This document shows positions 43,858 through 56,209 of a stretch of 64,000 nucleotides of DNA, piece by piece. Every line of letters starts with the position of its first letter. Within the stretch, counting starts at the first letter, position 1. Below the pieces are notes generated by a model. The model had not been told where the DNA came from, searched no databases, and worked only from the letters and a program-made list of their open reading frames with translations. Position numbers and translations under genes: made by a program. The DNA lies in assembly GCF_010389155.1 (NCBI RefSeq), contig NC_057768.1, positions 1,169,501 through 1,233,500 of the forward strand, read 5' to 3'. The stretch is from Erigeron canadensis. Its lineage: Eukaryota; Streptophyta; Magnoliopsida; Asterales; Asteraceae.

Positions 43858-45265
43858 CTAATTTGATAGACATGTAAACATCTTTCTTAATTTCTTTTCT
43901 TATCTTTTATCATATTTTTTGAAACGCTGCTCAATTAGCTAACAAAATGCGCATGTTATGATATTTATTTAAACTATATTATTATTGGATTGGTTCAAGT
44001 TTGTGGTATGATATGTAAAATATAGAATTTGTAAACTTTGATCATTTCCATTAGAAAAATATAATGACTTGGAACTTAAAACATCTAATTACAAATTTGT
44101 ATGTATATACATTATTCTATCCAATTAATCACATTAATAAGTTACATGGATTTCATAACTCAACCTATTATCCATTACTCGTAGCATTTTTTTTCTAACC
44201 ACATTATGAAATTTTATTAACTAAAATCGTTTAAAAAGAGTTCAAACGGAATGAAAATAATTACATGAAAATTACTCGTGCTATATATATTCAAATTCAT
44301 TATTAATTATGAAACACATGGTCAATATAAACCAATTATATATATGTCAAAAAGTTGCAATGTGGGCTACTAAAACTGGCTCGACAACCCCCGCTTCTTT
44401 TTCTTATGAGCACATGGTGGCGATGGATACACTAAAAAGTCATAACAATCATAATAATGTGTGATATATATTATATTAACAATTATTTTAGTGAAAAATA
44501 AGTATTATGATATTAGGTAAGACATAGTAATCCATCCCTATCCCGATCGTTAATATAAACAAGTATCGCAACAAATTCTTAAAGGATGTTTTCTCAAAAT
44601 TCCACTATTAGATATAGATGGAGGTTTATAAGGCTAGTATGTTGTGCGTATTATGTGTACATAATGTCACAAAGATTAATACTTAATTACTTTGTATAAC
44701 CACATGCCTTAGGGGGAAAAAATATGGAGTGAATGAATACTGTGAAGTTCACCAAAAAAAAAACACATTTTGATAATGCTTCAATTGAACATATATACGC
44801 ATAAGTTTAATAATACTCCAAAAAGTATGAAATTTGTGTCTCATTGTACTTTGGAAAAAAACAAGCCTCTTTTTTTTTTTTATCAAGTGTAATCTTTATT
44901 TACTTTTGTCGCAAGGATAGAATATGTAGGCCATTAACAATTTTCTACATTGAGCGGATTCTTTTTATTTTGTCTATAAAAGCAACTAATTAACATCAAA
45001 CAAAAATACACCAACATGGCATAGTGGTATCAGCTTTACGTTATAACTCAGTGGTTAAAATTTCTCGTAGTGTGATCGGATTGATTGGATTGTTGAAATT
45101 AGACGTTATTTTGACATATTGAATACGTTTCTATTTAAACCAAGCTAATTTGTTAAACATTTTGTTTCGACTTTTATACATTATCTTTTTATTTATATTT
45201 TTGAATATTGAGTTACTAGTTATTAGTTTGTATTCAACACACCACAATAACATTCAATTGAGTAG
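43858..45265. other. AT-rich intergenic DNA
   Basis: I see nothing supported. A box A-like TGGCATAGTGG near 45018 has no matching box B. Confidence 0.5.
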
Positions 45266-45269
45266 TATG

Positions 45270-45430
45270 CAGAGCTCGAACCACGTATAACTGGGATGAC
45301 ACTCAGCACTCTCAAAATCCCATATAATAATCCAATCTTACAAATGTAGAAAGGAAGATTCAAACCTTGATAAATTTTCTAAAGTCTAAGATCTTACCAA
45401 TGGGTCATCAAACTATTGGTGACTTTTATA
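45270..45430 (-). repeat. tRNA-promoter-like, SINE-type fragment
   Basis: On the minus strand two box B-like strings are present, GGTTTGAATCTTCC (about 45368) and GGTTCGAGCTC (about 45283), with a box A-like CCATTGGTAAGATC upstream of the first (about 45405). The doubled box B suggests two merged pieces. No tail or duplication found. Confidence 0.3.
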
Positions 45431-45432
45431 CA

Positions 45433-45800
45433 TCTATACTACTTTATAAAAATTATCACACTCTCTTTTTTAACAATTTTCAACACTCTTTCTCATAAAA
45501 ATGTCTCTATGCGGAAAGACTATTCTACCCTTAATGAATTAATTAATTTTCTTTCTTTTATTCATTAATTTAAACCTCTCCACTTAAAATACATATGCCC
45601 TTAATGAAATAATTTACAACATAGACGCATCAACTCCTAAAATAAATATACTACTCCTTTTACATTAATTAATTTTACAATATTAACCACACCGCCGCCA
45701 CCCGTAACGCCACTATCACTACCAACTACCGCCACCACTACCATACCGTCACCAACATCACGCCGCCGCCGCCACATTATGTGGTTAAAATTAAGGGAAA
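45433..45800 (+). mobile_element. Helitron-like 5' fragment
   Basis: It starts TCTATACTACTTTATAAAAA after an A, like the start at 62690. A C-rich CCGCCGCC/ACCACC stretch follows at 45690-45775, then the sequence decays. No 3' terminus was found. Confidence 0.4.
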
Positions 45801-46685
45801 ATGATCCGTACTGCAGACTTTACCTAAGCTTAGGTACTGCCACATTAAAAAAAAGTTACAGATTAAACCTTTGAATTTGATAAACATACATAACCCTCGT
45901 GAATTTTACATAAACCCCATGAATTTTACATAATCCTCCTGATTTAACTAAGATAAGTACTGCATGTTTTACATAACATTTTCCCTAAAATTAATGATAG
46001 TTATTACTGAAAGATAAAAAGAAACATACTCCATATTAGATGCATTTAAGTAAAAAAGACATTCAATTTGGGCTTCCGTGGATACATATAAATTTTTAAT
46101 AGATGATGAATTTGGGCTTCCGTGTGATACAATTGAAATGAGGATTTAAGCTATAAAACAGTCAAAAAAATAAAAATAAAAAAATTTGTCTCAATACAAC
46201 TATACAAGTAGCAAGTTTCAAAATTATCAATACATGTGTGACATATCCAAATTGCATACCAATAACGTACAAAAATTTGAAAATACGTTGTACACAAAAT
46301 GGTATTTTTCTCGGTACGTTGCATAACATTGAACAAAACTTAAATATGAGTTAACTATATTGGTATTTGTTTAGAATTCGTTACTTATAATGAGAACAAA
46401 ACACAATATATATCGCTATTATGTAACCAAAACCTTTTTAATTAGTACAAATAAGATTTAAAGAGGGAGGGGAATAAATTCGGGAAATAATTAGGAAATG
46501 GTTGAACAAAAAGGAGTAAAGGACCACAGTAAAAGACACGATACAAATTCCACTAGCTTATACATTTGCAAATATATGATAACGATTTAGTGGTCCTGTG
46601 TAGCACTCTGCAAATCTCTGTTTTATCTTTGCCAAATTATTATATATTCCACTGGTTAATTTAAACTTTCAGTAAATATAATAAA
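45801..46685. other. AT-rich intergenic DNA
   Basis: A small triplicate of 'ATAA(A/C/T)CC(C/T)C(A/G/C)TGA' (about 45890-45950) is visible. Nothing else supported. Confidence 0.45.
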
Positions 46686-47170
46686 CTAGCAATACGGGTT
46701 ATATTCATAACAGATTAAAATATTAAAGTGAAAAGAGATTTAATTGTGAAGTTATAAGGAAATTGGATTTGAACAAAATAAGATTTTATTCTTAAAACTT
46801 GACATATAGTTGAAGTTTCAAAATAAAGATATAAATTATGTAATTATATGCTAATTTATATGAGATTTAGGCTAGTTTTTAATAAAGTTTCAAGAAATGG
46901 AATTAAAAATCGAAAGTTATCTAAATATATATATTTTTAAAAAATAAATAATTAATAAGAAAAAAATCTATGGTGTCTATTAAGCTTGTTTTAACTGATA
47001 TTATTTGATATTTGATAGATAGATTAATGAGCCAATTTCCACTGAGTATGTTTTTGGAACGAAAAATAATACGAAGGTACTAAAATTAGATTTATAATTT
47101 TATTGTGGAGGGGCATAAGAAAATGAATTAATGACCAATCGTGTTTTATTAACTCTTCGACTATTAAGAC
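46686..47170 (-). mobile_element. Possible Helitron, decayed
   Basis: On the minus strand the 3' side reads ATAACCCGTATTG-CTAG (46686) then T, a weakened form of the Helitron terminus. The 5' side was not found; the right limit is a guess. Confidence 0.25.
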
Positions 47171-47835
47171 GTAACAAAATATTATATGACTATTTATTTT
47201 ACTCTTTGTAAGAAAATATGGCCGGCCTAAAGTTTACTAAATTTCTAATTCTACTAGTCATTTTAATCTCAAAAAAAAAGAGAAAAACAGGACAATCTTT
47301 CCTATACGGCTATACATACATACATACATACATATTATTCTGAATTAATTTTTTTCACACCACATTGATTTTTCTCTCATTTTGCTACTAAATTATTGTA
47401 CATCTAGAGCATGCTTATTACTTTTTGTCCATGGAAAAATACTTCTTTTGTTTTTATGTATGTTATCATTTTTTATATATTACGGAGTATTATTAATCTT
47501 AAATATCATAACTTTCTCTAACAATGTCACCATTGTATTAATACGTGTTTGTAGCTGGTCTTGAGTTTTGAAAAACCTTTAAAATAAGATATAACAAAAT
47601 AAAAACCTTAAAAATTAAAACTATGGTTTCTGCAAATGGATGTATAAGTTTCGGACCATGAAAACCCATCGAAGAACAAGAAGTGATTTCCGCAAAGAAC
47701 ACATATACCCCATCTCTTAAATTTCTTACAGACTGAAAGTGACTCGAGAACCATTTGATTATTTTATGTCCTCATCTAACCTTGATGATAATATTATATC
47801 TTATAATTACATGTTTTTTCAAATATATATATATA

Positions 47836-49326
47836 CTAGGTTTAGCCCCGTGCGTTGCACGAGATAACATAAATTTCTATTAAATAATTCAACAAATATT
47901 CAATATAATAAAAAACTGTCATCGAAGAACAAAGATATTTTTTTATGTAATGAAGTAAAATGTCAAATGACAAAGTAATAAACATTATTAGAAGTAAAAA
48001 TTATAAACCTTAATATAAATCTTCACTTTTTTCATCCTCCTTCATCTCTTCCACAAGTAATGAATATTTCACCATTCTCTCACCGTCTATGTAGGAATTA
48101 ATCTTGACTCAGTCATATTATCTAGTTTGAGTTGGTTTTATTTAAGTTAGTATTTGAGTTGGTTTTAGTGTTGCTTCAAATAAATGGTATAAAGTCATGG
48201 GGTTGACCGAATTATATGCAATTGAGAATATGAACGTTATGCGTCATACCCATGACCAATTCCTTAGGTAGAGTTGATAGTTTATTTGTTTATTTTTAGG
48301 ATCACATAAAATGTAGTTTTGCCTATTTAAGGCTTATTCAGTCATTGAATGAGAAGTAAGTTTCACCTTTGTTTTCTATATTTTTGTACGTATTTATACT
48401 CTCTTTTCATATTAACATACATAATATACATACTGAGTGAGGTTGAGAGTGATAAAAAAACCAAAGAAAAAGATAAAATTAAAAAGGTGAGAGGGTGAGG
48501 AAGAAACCAGATTTACACTACCATCACCACTTTGCTACCGACCCTTTGGTACCTACAGGGCGGGTGGTGTTTCAACTGGTCACCGGTCGATCACCATCTT
48601 GCCTCCTTATGTATTACGTCCACCCTCAAAGAATTAAACATAGAGTATATAAAAACATAAATTCAACTTAAATTAAGACTACATTTTTTTATGTTCCATG
48701 TAATCTAAAGTTTATATTTTTACAATATATTTATGTTAGAAAATAAAAATTAAATATAAATATAAAAAAAATATATCTCAAAAGATATTAGTTAAAAAAA
48801 ATTAAGAATCATTATTACTTTTTAATAAGAATTAAAAAGATCTTTAAAATATGGAAACTTTTATAAATTTGAAATATGTCATTAATATATATTTTAGGTA
48901 AGAAACTATTACCATATATCTCTTTTATATATATGTTAACTGTCATCTAATTATATAAATAATATTTTTAATAATTTTCGTGAGATTTTAGACCGAATAT
49001 CTATCATGTTTTCCAAAATATAAATAAAAATCTCATTAGATCAAGTGGTTTTTGTTTCACGTAAAAAACTTGAGGTTGTGGGTTCTAATCATGCTTATGA
49101 CTTTTTAATATGCTATTTATTTATAATTAATAAAGGATATGTGGTTGTTGACTGGATGATGATTCATCAAGTATGTATAGGTGTCAGCTTACGTGTCAAC
49201 GTTTAAGAGACTAACAACGTGAGATCGCCACGTAGGAAAAAGATGATGTGGCGAGCTCTGAGATATGCCACATCATCAAATTGAGATAGAGAACTATATA
49301 TATATATATAGATAGATAGATATAGA
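47836..49326 (-). mobile_element. Helitron, non-autonomous, 1.49 kb, both ends present
   Basis: The minus-strand start is TCTATATCTATCTATC (49326, after A), with GATGATGTGGC shortly inside. The end is hairpin CGTGC-AAC-GCACG (47849-47861), then GGGCTAAAC-CTAG (47836) followed by T. No Rep/helicase frame. A C-rich module at 48515-48620 may be a nested or captured piece. The terminal CGTGCAACGCACG hairpin is the most typical of the set in this window. Confidence 0.75.
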
Positions 49327-49628
49327 TTTTTGGTAACTTGTGTCACAGTTGCATATGTTAAAAAAATATTAAATGAACTTAGTTAGTTGTTTTTTGAATA
49401 CATAATTCGTAATTAAATCATATCAAGTTTTACTTCTTATTATAGCTCAGTAATTGATCACCAACTTTATATGCTTAAATTGTTAGGATTTTAATAACCA
49501 AAATGATGTTTATTCAATAAATAAACATAGTTCATTAATCTAAGGTCATGTTTTATACTCTTATTGAACATAAGGTTTAAATAGTAAATAATTAAAAACA
49601 TTTAATTATTTAAAACATATCAAAAAAA

Positions 49629-50548
49629 ATTTTTATTTTTTTTTGAAAGTTAACTTTTATTACTCACACGGCCTACACCACCACAAAGTGATGAGGCAAA
49701 CTGTACAATCGATTACAACAAAGCAAAGTTACACCAAATTTCTCAACTAGTCGTACAATGTTTTCCTCTATTTCTATACCAAAAAAACCCAATCGATCTA
49801 ATATCTTGAAGTATATTTTCCGTGTTAATAACGCCATTGGTGAACCTTACTTCGTTTCGAGCCTTCCATATATACCAACACGAAACAAACACAATACCTT
49901 TTATGACTTCCTTTTCTTGTTTACCAATTCTGTCTAGTTGGAAGAACTCAAACAGATCTTTAACCGAAAACAAGAAAATAGGGAGGATTTTGCACCAGAT
50001 ACCAATTTTGTACCAAATTTCCATCGAGACTGAGCAGGAACAAAACAAGTGCTCAGTTGATTCATCAAACTGGTTACACAACCTGCATATGCTCGAGTCG
50101 TAAGCACAATTCCTTTTCTTTAAAGCCACAAGTGTAGGAAGGCGATCCATGGCCAATCTCCACATGAAGATGTTGACCTTTTTTCGGCACCCACTTGGAC
50201 CAACTAAACACAAACCTGTTACTGACATCTTTGTCTTTTCTTGAAATTTCCTTTACCACTTTAATGTTGAAACCGTTCTTGCTATCACCAGTCCATTCCC
50301 AAGTGTCCCTGCATTCTCTGAGTCTTTGACTAGCCAACAATCTGGTCATCTTTCTTCTCTCTTCCACCTCGTCATCAGGTAGTCCACCAATATCATTGTT
50401 TTCAAAGATTTCAAAAGTTCCAGCCTCACGATCGAATCTGTCTTTAATAAGGCACTTTTTTTCTTTTTCCTTTTTGAACAGAATCGGGCACTCCTCCTTA
50501 AGAGGGTTATCGCAAATCCAAGGATCGAGCCAAAATCTAATTTGTGAG
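49629..50548 (-). mobile_element. LINE (non-LTR retrotransposon), 5'-truncated, 3' end only
   Basis: On the minus strand it runs from the end of ORF2 into a 3' tail of A-rich sequence (the T-run at 49634-49648 on the plus strand). Only the region after reverse transcriptase remains. Severe 5' truncation is typical of LINE insertion. Confidence 0.75.
49743..50548 (-). pseudogene. LINE ORF2 C-terminus with zf-RVT domain
   Basis: From about 50525 one frame reads WICDNPLKEECPILFKK, then VEERRKMTRLLASQRL, WEWTGDSKNGFNIKVVKE and FSWSKWVPKK. A second frame, 50228-49743, carries KVNIFMWRLAMDRLPT, then the zinc-binding region ICRLCNQFDESTEHLFCSC and MEIWYKIGIWC, and ends shortly after the WYIWKARNEVRF block that closes plant LINE ORF2 proteins. 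The two frames meet near 50180, so one frameshift separates them. The zf-RVT domain follows RT and is thought to bind nucleic acid. Confidence 0.85.
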
Positions 50549-50589
50549 CTAGTTAATTACTAGAGCGGAAGCTTATAATAAAATAATTA

Positions 50590-50646
50590 AAACTATTTAA
50601 TTCCATAGCCAAGTAAATTACTTGGCTATTGAATTAAATAGTTTTA
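50590..50646. repeat. Near-perfect 57-bp palindrome
   Basis: Arms of 27 bases (50590-50616 and 50620-50646) pair with one mismatch around a 3-base loop (AAT). The core is CATAGCCAAGTA / TACTTGGCTATT. It lies just inside the end of LTR copy A. Confidence 0.85.
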
Positions 50647-50761
50647 AACTTTAATCTATTTGTTGAAGTTCACCGAAATTGATAACACCACCGCAGCCAA
50701 TTTGATGGAGTATGGGGTGATTGGAGAACTTTGAGTTGGAGGGTTTTTATTGGGTAAAAAT

Positions 50762-51600
50762 TGTTGTGATTTTAACAACCAGAATGATGTTTATTCAATA
50801 GATGAACACAGTTCATTAATCTAGGGTCATATTTTAAACTTTTATAAAACATAAGGTTTAATTAGTAAATAATTAAAAACATTGAAGTATTTAAAACATA
50901 TTAATTTTATTTAAATAACAATTAATGAACAGTTAATTACTAGAACGGAAGCTTGTAATAAAATAATTAAAACTATTTAATTCTCTAGTCAAGATCTATC
51001 GTGTATTCATATAATAACTAAACAAATAAATAAGAAGAACAACTAACCTTTTAGACGACCTTTCGAAGACGTTATTCATGAGCAAGAATAACGTGACCTA
51101 CTTTCCTCGAGATAGAGCCCGAAGTCGCGCCCCTCAAAAATCTTGTACACGCGAACGAATCTTCGGCACTTAACTAAGTGCTAGCTATAACTTTATGTTA
51201 TAACAAATAAACCCACCAAGAAAATAAACTAGTTGGAATGCTCTCCACCCTTGTAGGGGATGTCGAACTTCAAGAAAAAGAGAAAGGCAAAAAAAGGGTT
51301 TTGGTGCAAGGATTCAAGAAAGTAATAATGGTTCATTATATAGGCATAGAAGACTCTTAGTTTTCCTTCTTTGAATCAACGTGGGATAAGGAAACAAGCT
51401 TTCCTTCTCTCTCTCGTCCCTCCCCTCTCGGCGTCGGCCTATGTGGCACCCCCATGGGTCGACACTCATGGTGCTTGATGTCTTATCCCGTTTATGACCC
51501 GATTCGCGGTTCCGACCCGCTTGACATCTCCAAACCTATTTTTTAAAACTCTTAGTTATTTTCATTTCTAATGAATTTCTTAATATTTATATAAAGTTCA
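50762..51600 (-). repeat. Copia-like LTR, copy B
   Basis: It starts TGTTGTGATTTTAACAACC on the plus strand and matches copy A for about 230 bases, then continues. A minus-strand TATA-like CTATATAATGAACC (about 51345) suggests an LTR promoter pointing left. The right end is approximate and no target duplication was fixed. Confidence 0.45.
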
Positions 51601-52720
51601 ATTAAGTCCTCACCGTTCTATGTATGCGACCCTAGTTCATAGATATGTGGCTGTATTAAAAATATTGAAATATTCTCATAATTACAACAAAAATGACGTG
51701 AAAATTTGAAAAAGATCACTAATTCGGTGACCACTGCTTCCGGGCTAAGTTTTCAAACAATTTACTATTGAAATTTTAGAATCTAGAGGGGCCGTTAAAA
51801 GTTGATATCCAACTTAGAAACTCATCATTCAAGGAAGAGATTTATAATAGGTAATGTCTAAAGGTTAATTCAGATGTATGTGGTTATTTAGAGGTAATTT
51901 GTGAACATTTCCAAACTTTTCCTTAATTAATTATTTTTTCTAAAAAGTGTATATTACCCGCAAACATCTAAATGTTTAGCATGTGTTATTTTAACTTGGT
52001 TTGCACTAAAGAGCTCTCTTGATGAGTAGATTTTCATGTTAACTCTCGAAAAAGAAAACGCTACTTTAAGAAGGCTCGAACTCGATACATTAAGGAGTAA
52101 AACTTTTCCCTAGCTTACCTATACAGCAAACGAGTAACTAACTCACCCTTAGCTACCTCTAACATTGTATTTAGTAGTATTCAAATTTAAGATATCTTGT
52201 AGATAAATTATAATGATGTTACTAATTTAATATGGTTGGTAATTAAAGGGTCAATTAGCTTGGATACGCTGTCCACTTTTTGTCCAAAAACAAGCAACAT
52301 GGGGTTTGAATGATTAAGTTGTCGAAACATTATATTATGCCAAAGATTTCCTCAAAACAATGATTTGTATTACATCCAACCTATCCTATAAGTTATTGCT
52401 GATTGTTTATATAGTTATCAAGGAGTTTTTTTTATATATAAAGGTAATGTTTGTTATATGCAATAAAATTCAACTTAAATTACATGTTTGTATTAGATCA
52501 CAATCTTTTATTTCATACATTATCCCTCTTTTTAATTATTTACTACTATTGTTAACCTCGTTTCTACATCAACTTTTTCTTAATTCATTCATGTCATAAC
52601 CAAGATAAAATTAAAAATAAATAAATAAATAAATATAAAAAATAGACGCACACATTGTTAATTTGTTATTGTTATACATATATAGATATAGAGAGAGTGA
52701 AGAAATCAAGTGAGAACCAA
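51601..52720. other. Intergenic DNA
   Basis: A tRNA-like or SINE-like string (AAGGCTCGAACTCGATACATTAAGGAG) lies near 52071, without other hallmarks. Otherwise AT-rich with nothing supported. Confidence 0.4.
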
Positions 52721-52723
52721 CAG

Positions 52724-53126
52724 ATATGGTGAGAACCGTGAGAACCATTGAAAAATCATCTCTAATGGTTTTGCCCTTAGAATTAAGGGTTACGCCCGTA
52801 CCGTAACAACCGTCACCATCTTTTGGATCGCCGTCCATCAAATCCATACCATTCCCATATACGTCCGGTGACAACCCCTTTAGAACGGATGTAGGGCAAC
52901 GCCCGTACCGTATCTATACGTTTTTTTAACACGTAACCCATATGGTTTTTTACAAAAAAATTTTAATTTTTTTTAATTTTTTTTTTTTGGAATGAGTTAT
53001 TGTTAAAAGAAAATAAAAAACAAAAAAAAGTTTCAAAAAATGAAAAATAAAAATTAAAAAAAATAAAAACAACACAAAAAAGAAAAAGGGGGAGGAAACT
53101 AGTGGTTCTCACAGTTCTCTCCATAT
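52724..53126. mobile_element. TIR-bounded MITE, ~403 bp
   Basis: The left end is ATATGGTGAGAACCGTGAG; the right end, inverted, is ATATGGAGAGAACTGTGAG. The interior has a GC-richer part (52785-52915) with GCCCGTACCGTA repeated twice and then an A-rich stretch. No duplication found; superfamily not assigned. Confidence 0.6.
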
Positions 53127-53129
53127 TTG

Positions 53130-54125
53130 TGTTTATCACATTAACCCTATCCTAGAGAAAGATATACATATATAAGTTCAAATGATTGGAAGTCATTAAA
53201 CAATTTTGTTTCATACACAATGTTCGGGTTAATGAAAACATGAAAAAATATATTATGATTTTCTTGCGGAATATTTGTTTTGACATTCTAGTAGATATTA
53301 AATAGAGAATTATTATAATACTTAAAGGCTTAATGAGTCAAATAAAATCATGGAGGATCCAATGATCCAGCTATGATGCATTGAAATAGGTATCCTCGAA
53401 TTAATTATAAGCATCAGTATCATGTTCTTGGTGGTTGGGTTGGTCGTATTTGACAAAAGGAATTACAATGGATTTTAGTTAAATATATATAATTATAATT
53501 ATAATTTGGTTCGGTATTGTAAATGTTGCTAAAACGAAATAAATCTAAAGTGCCATAAAGGCATAAACTATATTTTTGTTTCATGTATAACTAATCATAA
53601 ATCATCTATATAAACTAAGGTTGATATCGGTATTTCGCTACAAAAGTTTGTGATTCTAAATGTAATTTAAAAATAGAGATATTGAATTTTTATTTTAAAC
53701 TATATGTATAATGTTAAGGGTCCAGGATTTGGTAATCCTAACAGGTGACCTCATTCACACCTAAATGATCACAACCATCAACTAAAACAAATACTACTGG
53801 TCCCCAATGATGAGATTGTTCTCAGACACAATCGACAATAATTCTCTTGATTTCAAATTCTAATTTTAAGACATATCATGAACGTGGTTTTATTTTTACC
53901 ATAAATTAGATAATAAGAAAATTGTAAGTCCCAAGGATAATATTGAATGCATCTCTGTGTCAATAATGAAAGTCTTTGCAATATGTTCAAAGACTAAACA
54001 ACTATCAGTTATTATGAACTTATACCAATTTAACTAGAAGATTACTTATTAGGTTGACAATATAAATAAGTAAATGACAATATAAATATGTAAATATAAT
54101 TAATTAAACTGGAGAGACCAAGTTG
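53130..54125. other. AT-rich intergenic DNA
   Basis: I see no supported feature here. Confidence 0.5.
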
Positions 54126-54127
54126 AT

Positions 54128-55517
54128 AATTACCTCTTTAGACAAATAGAAATAGGTAGGTCTTGTATTGGACATAATTCTAAAATTTTCCCAATTTAGT
54201 CAATATAGCCGTGTGATACAGTATAAAAATTCACGGATAAAAGATAGCCAATCAAAATATTACATGTGTCCTTGTTTTTCCGTATCCTCCTTTTTCTTCT
54301 CTCGATGTTTTTCCCTCTGTGATCTCATCTTCAATTCTCTTCTTTAACAAAACAATGAAACGAACACCACGTTTGAAAGCAAAAAAAAAAAAAACTAGTT
54401 CATCTAAGATTTATCATAGTGTTTGGGGGTTTCAATCAAGCATAATTAAACCTTTGAGACTAGTTACCACTTGTTGTAACTTGCAAGTGCAGTGCTTGAT
54501 TGGAAATAAGTTTTCAAATTATTATGTGGCGGCGTTTAAAAAATCTGACTCAAAAAATCAGCCAATATGTATCTTGTCGCTTTATGAGACAGAAACGTAT
54601 TCATCGTATTTATGGCTCAATTTAAATAGATTTTTATGCATGAATAATATCGTACATATATATGGATTTGGATCTGCTGGGTCTGATTATTGAAGCTACT
54701 TTGGACATAAACTAGAGTGAGCGAGTTGTCACAGAGATCGAAACATGAATGAGAGATGATGATTAATTAGAGGGTGTCAAGTACAACCTTTCATGGCTCA
54801 AAAATAATGCGAAAGGCTGATTCAGAGCAGTTTTACAGCTTCATCGATTCTCCAAATAGGTTGTTTCATGATGATTTCCAAGTCTCATGGGCTGCTCGAA
54901 TCAGAGGCTAAAAGAGGGATGCTGGTCACGTCTTCAGAGGGTAACAAGTATTGATTTCAGCCTTCCTCGAGGACTGTTTCTCGTTGGTTTTGTGTGGCCT
55001 GTTCAAGTCTCTTTTAAACAGAAGGGAAATGTGTTCTTGCTCTACAAGGTTGTTTGAGTAGCAATGTGTTCTTTGATATCCTGTATTAATCAATTTGGTT
55101 GTTCCATAACCAATTTCATTCATGTAATGTGACCAAATAGATGATCGTCTTCTCAACCAATGGGTTATTCAATTCGTATGCATGCATAATCTTTTGCAAA
55201 TTTATTCTTATAACAAAGTCTTAGAATTATAGATTACAAAACGTGAATTGAGATTAAAAATCCAATTGGTCCCATGTTCGTTTTTTTGTTACTGAATCAA
55301 AGAGATACAGAAAACAAGGAAAGGTTGGAATTCGGAAACTTGAAAAGATGAAAATAAAGATAGACTAAAAGAAGGGCATGTGTAATATTTTAATTGGCTA
55401 AATTCCATCCGTGATTTTTAATACTGTATCCCACGATTATTTTAACTAAATTGGAAAAATTTTAGAATTATGTCCAATGCAAGACCCACCTTCTTCTATT
55501 TGTCTAAGGAGGTAATT
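54128..55517. mobile_element. Mutator-like element with ~150-bp inverted repeats carrying a gene-like insert
   Basis: 54128-54278 and, inverted, 55517-55370 match over about 150 bases (AATTACCTC-TTAGACAAATAG, ATTGGACATAATTCTAAAA, GATACAGTA). The length of the inverted repeats points to a MULE. No transposase is visible; the interior holds the coding-like region below, which makes it a Pack-MULE candidate. No 9-bp duplication was found at these borders. Confidence 0.6.
54352..55052 (+). pseudogene. Unrecognised coding-like region inside the MULE
   Basis: The ATG at 54352 (preferred to 54319 because a leader-like CTTCTTTAACAAAACA precedes it) opens a frame starting MKRTPRLKAKKKKTSSS and running to TGA at 54691-54693. 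Beyond it, other frames show protein-like pieces: SEQFYSFIDSPNRLFHDDFQ and VSWAARIRG (54825-54910), then SIDFSLPRGLFLVGF and FKQKGNVFLLYK (54950-55050). The set looks like a host gene captured by the element and broken since. I do not recognise the family. Confidence 0.35.
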
Positions 55518-55569
55518 TTCCTTTTTTTTAATGTATTTTATTTATTATCATAAATAAAATACAAGATTG

Positions 55570-56203
55570 TTGTGGAATCAAGATATTACAAGATCTGTAA
55601 ATATCCTAACAACCTAGAAATACAAATGATCTAATAGTTGAAAGCTCTCTTAATAATGTGAAAATTTCCTTTTTGCGATTGAGAGAATAATATTGCACAA
55701 GTTCTCCAAGAATATGCAAAGTCTGACTATGCAAAGTTTGTTTCTTGGTTGTGCAAAGGCCTATATTTATAGGCGTCAACCTTGTCGTACAAATATGGTT
55801 GAGAACATTTAAGGAAATGTATTGAATTCCTTCAAAATGCTTGATAAAGTAAGACATAAAATCACTTTATACAACCTATTTTATACACTTTTGTATTTTA
55901 ATCATAGACAAAGGTTATTGTCCGGATAATATTACATAAATAAAAAAAGTCTTTCTCGTAATCAGTGTAAAGCTTTGTAAGTACTTTACACTGATGTTCT
56001 TCAGTCTTGATCTGGGTAAAACATCCACTGGGCTACGCTGCCATGAATGTTTTCTGTCTTCCACTTGTTGTCTTCGACTTCAACTGGAATGACTTCAGAT
56101 CTTGGTCAGATCTTAACTGGAGTAAAGCTCCAGTGGCATCAACTGTACACTGGCCACTGGACTAAATATATCTGGACAAATCTTCATGTCTCCAGATGCA
56201 ACT
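55570..56203 (-). repeat. Probable copia LTR fragment
   Basis: On the minus strand a TATA-like GCCTATAAATATAGGC (about 55770-55785) is followed by a leader-like stretch to a possible LTR end near 55570 (AACA). The far side has the short repeats CTGGAG/CCAGTGG near 56130-56170. Borders are approximate. Confidence 0.35.
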
Positions 56204-56209
56204 GTGAAG

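Larger units (their letters stand above)
49481..50625 (-). repeat. Copia-like LTR fragment, copy A, split by a LINE
   Basis: 49481-49622 and 50549-50625 together match copy B (from 50762): TGTTAGGATTTTAATAACC at the start, CATAAGGTTTAA(A/T)TAGTAAATAA in the middle, and AGTTAATTACTAGA(G/A)CGGAAGCTT at the end. The LINE sits between the two halves. Confidence 0.55.

Noticed and set aside
45016..45080. SINE head on the plus strand (TGGCATAGTGG box A)
   Set aside because: No box B at the proper distance, no tail and no flanking duplication.
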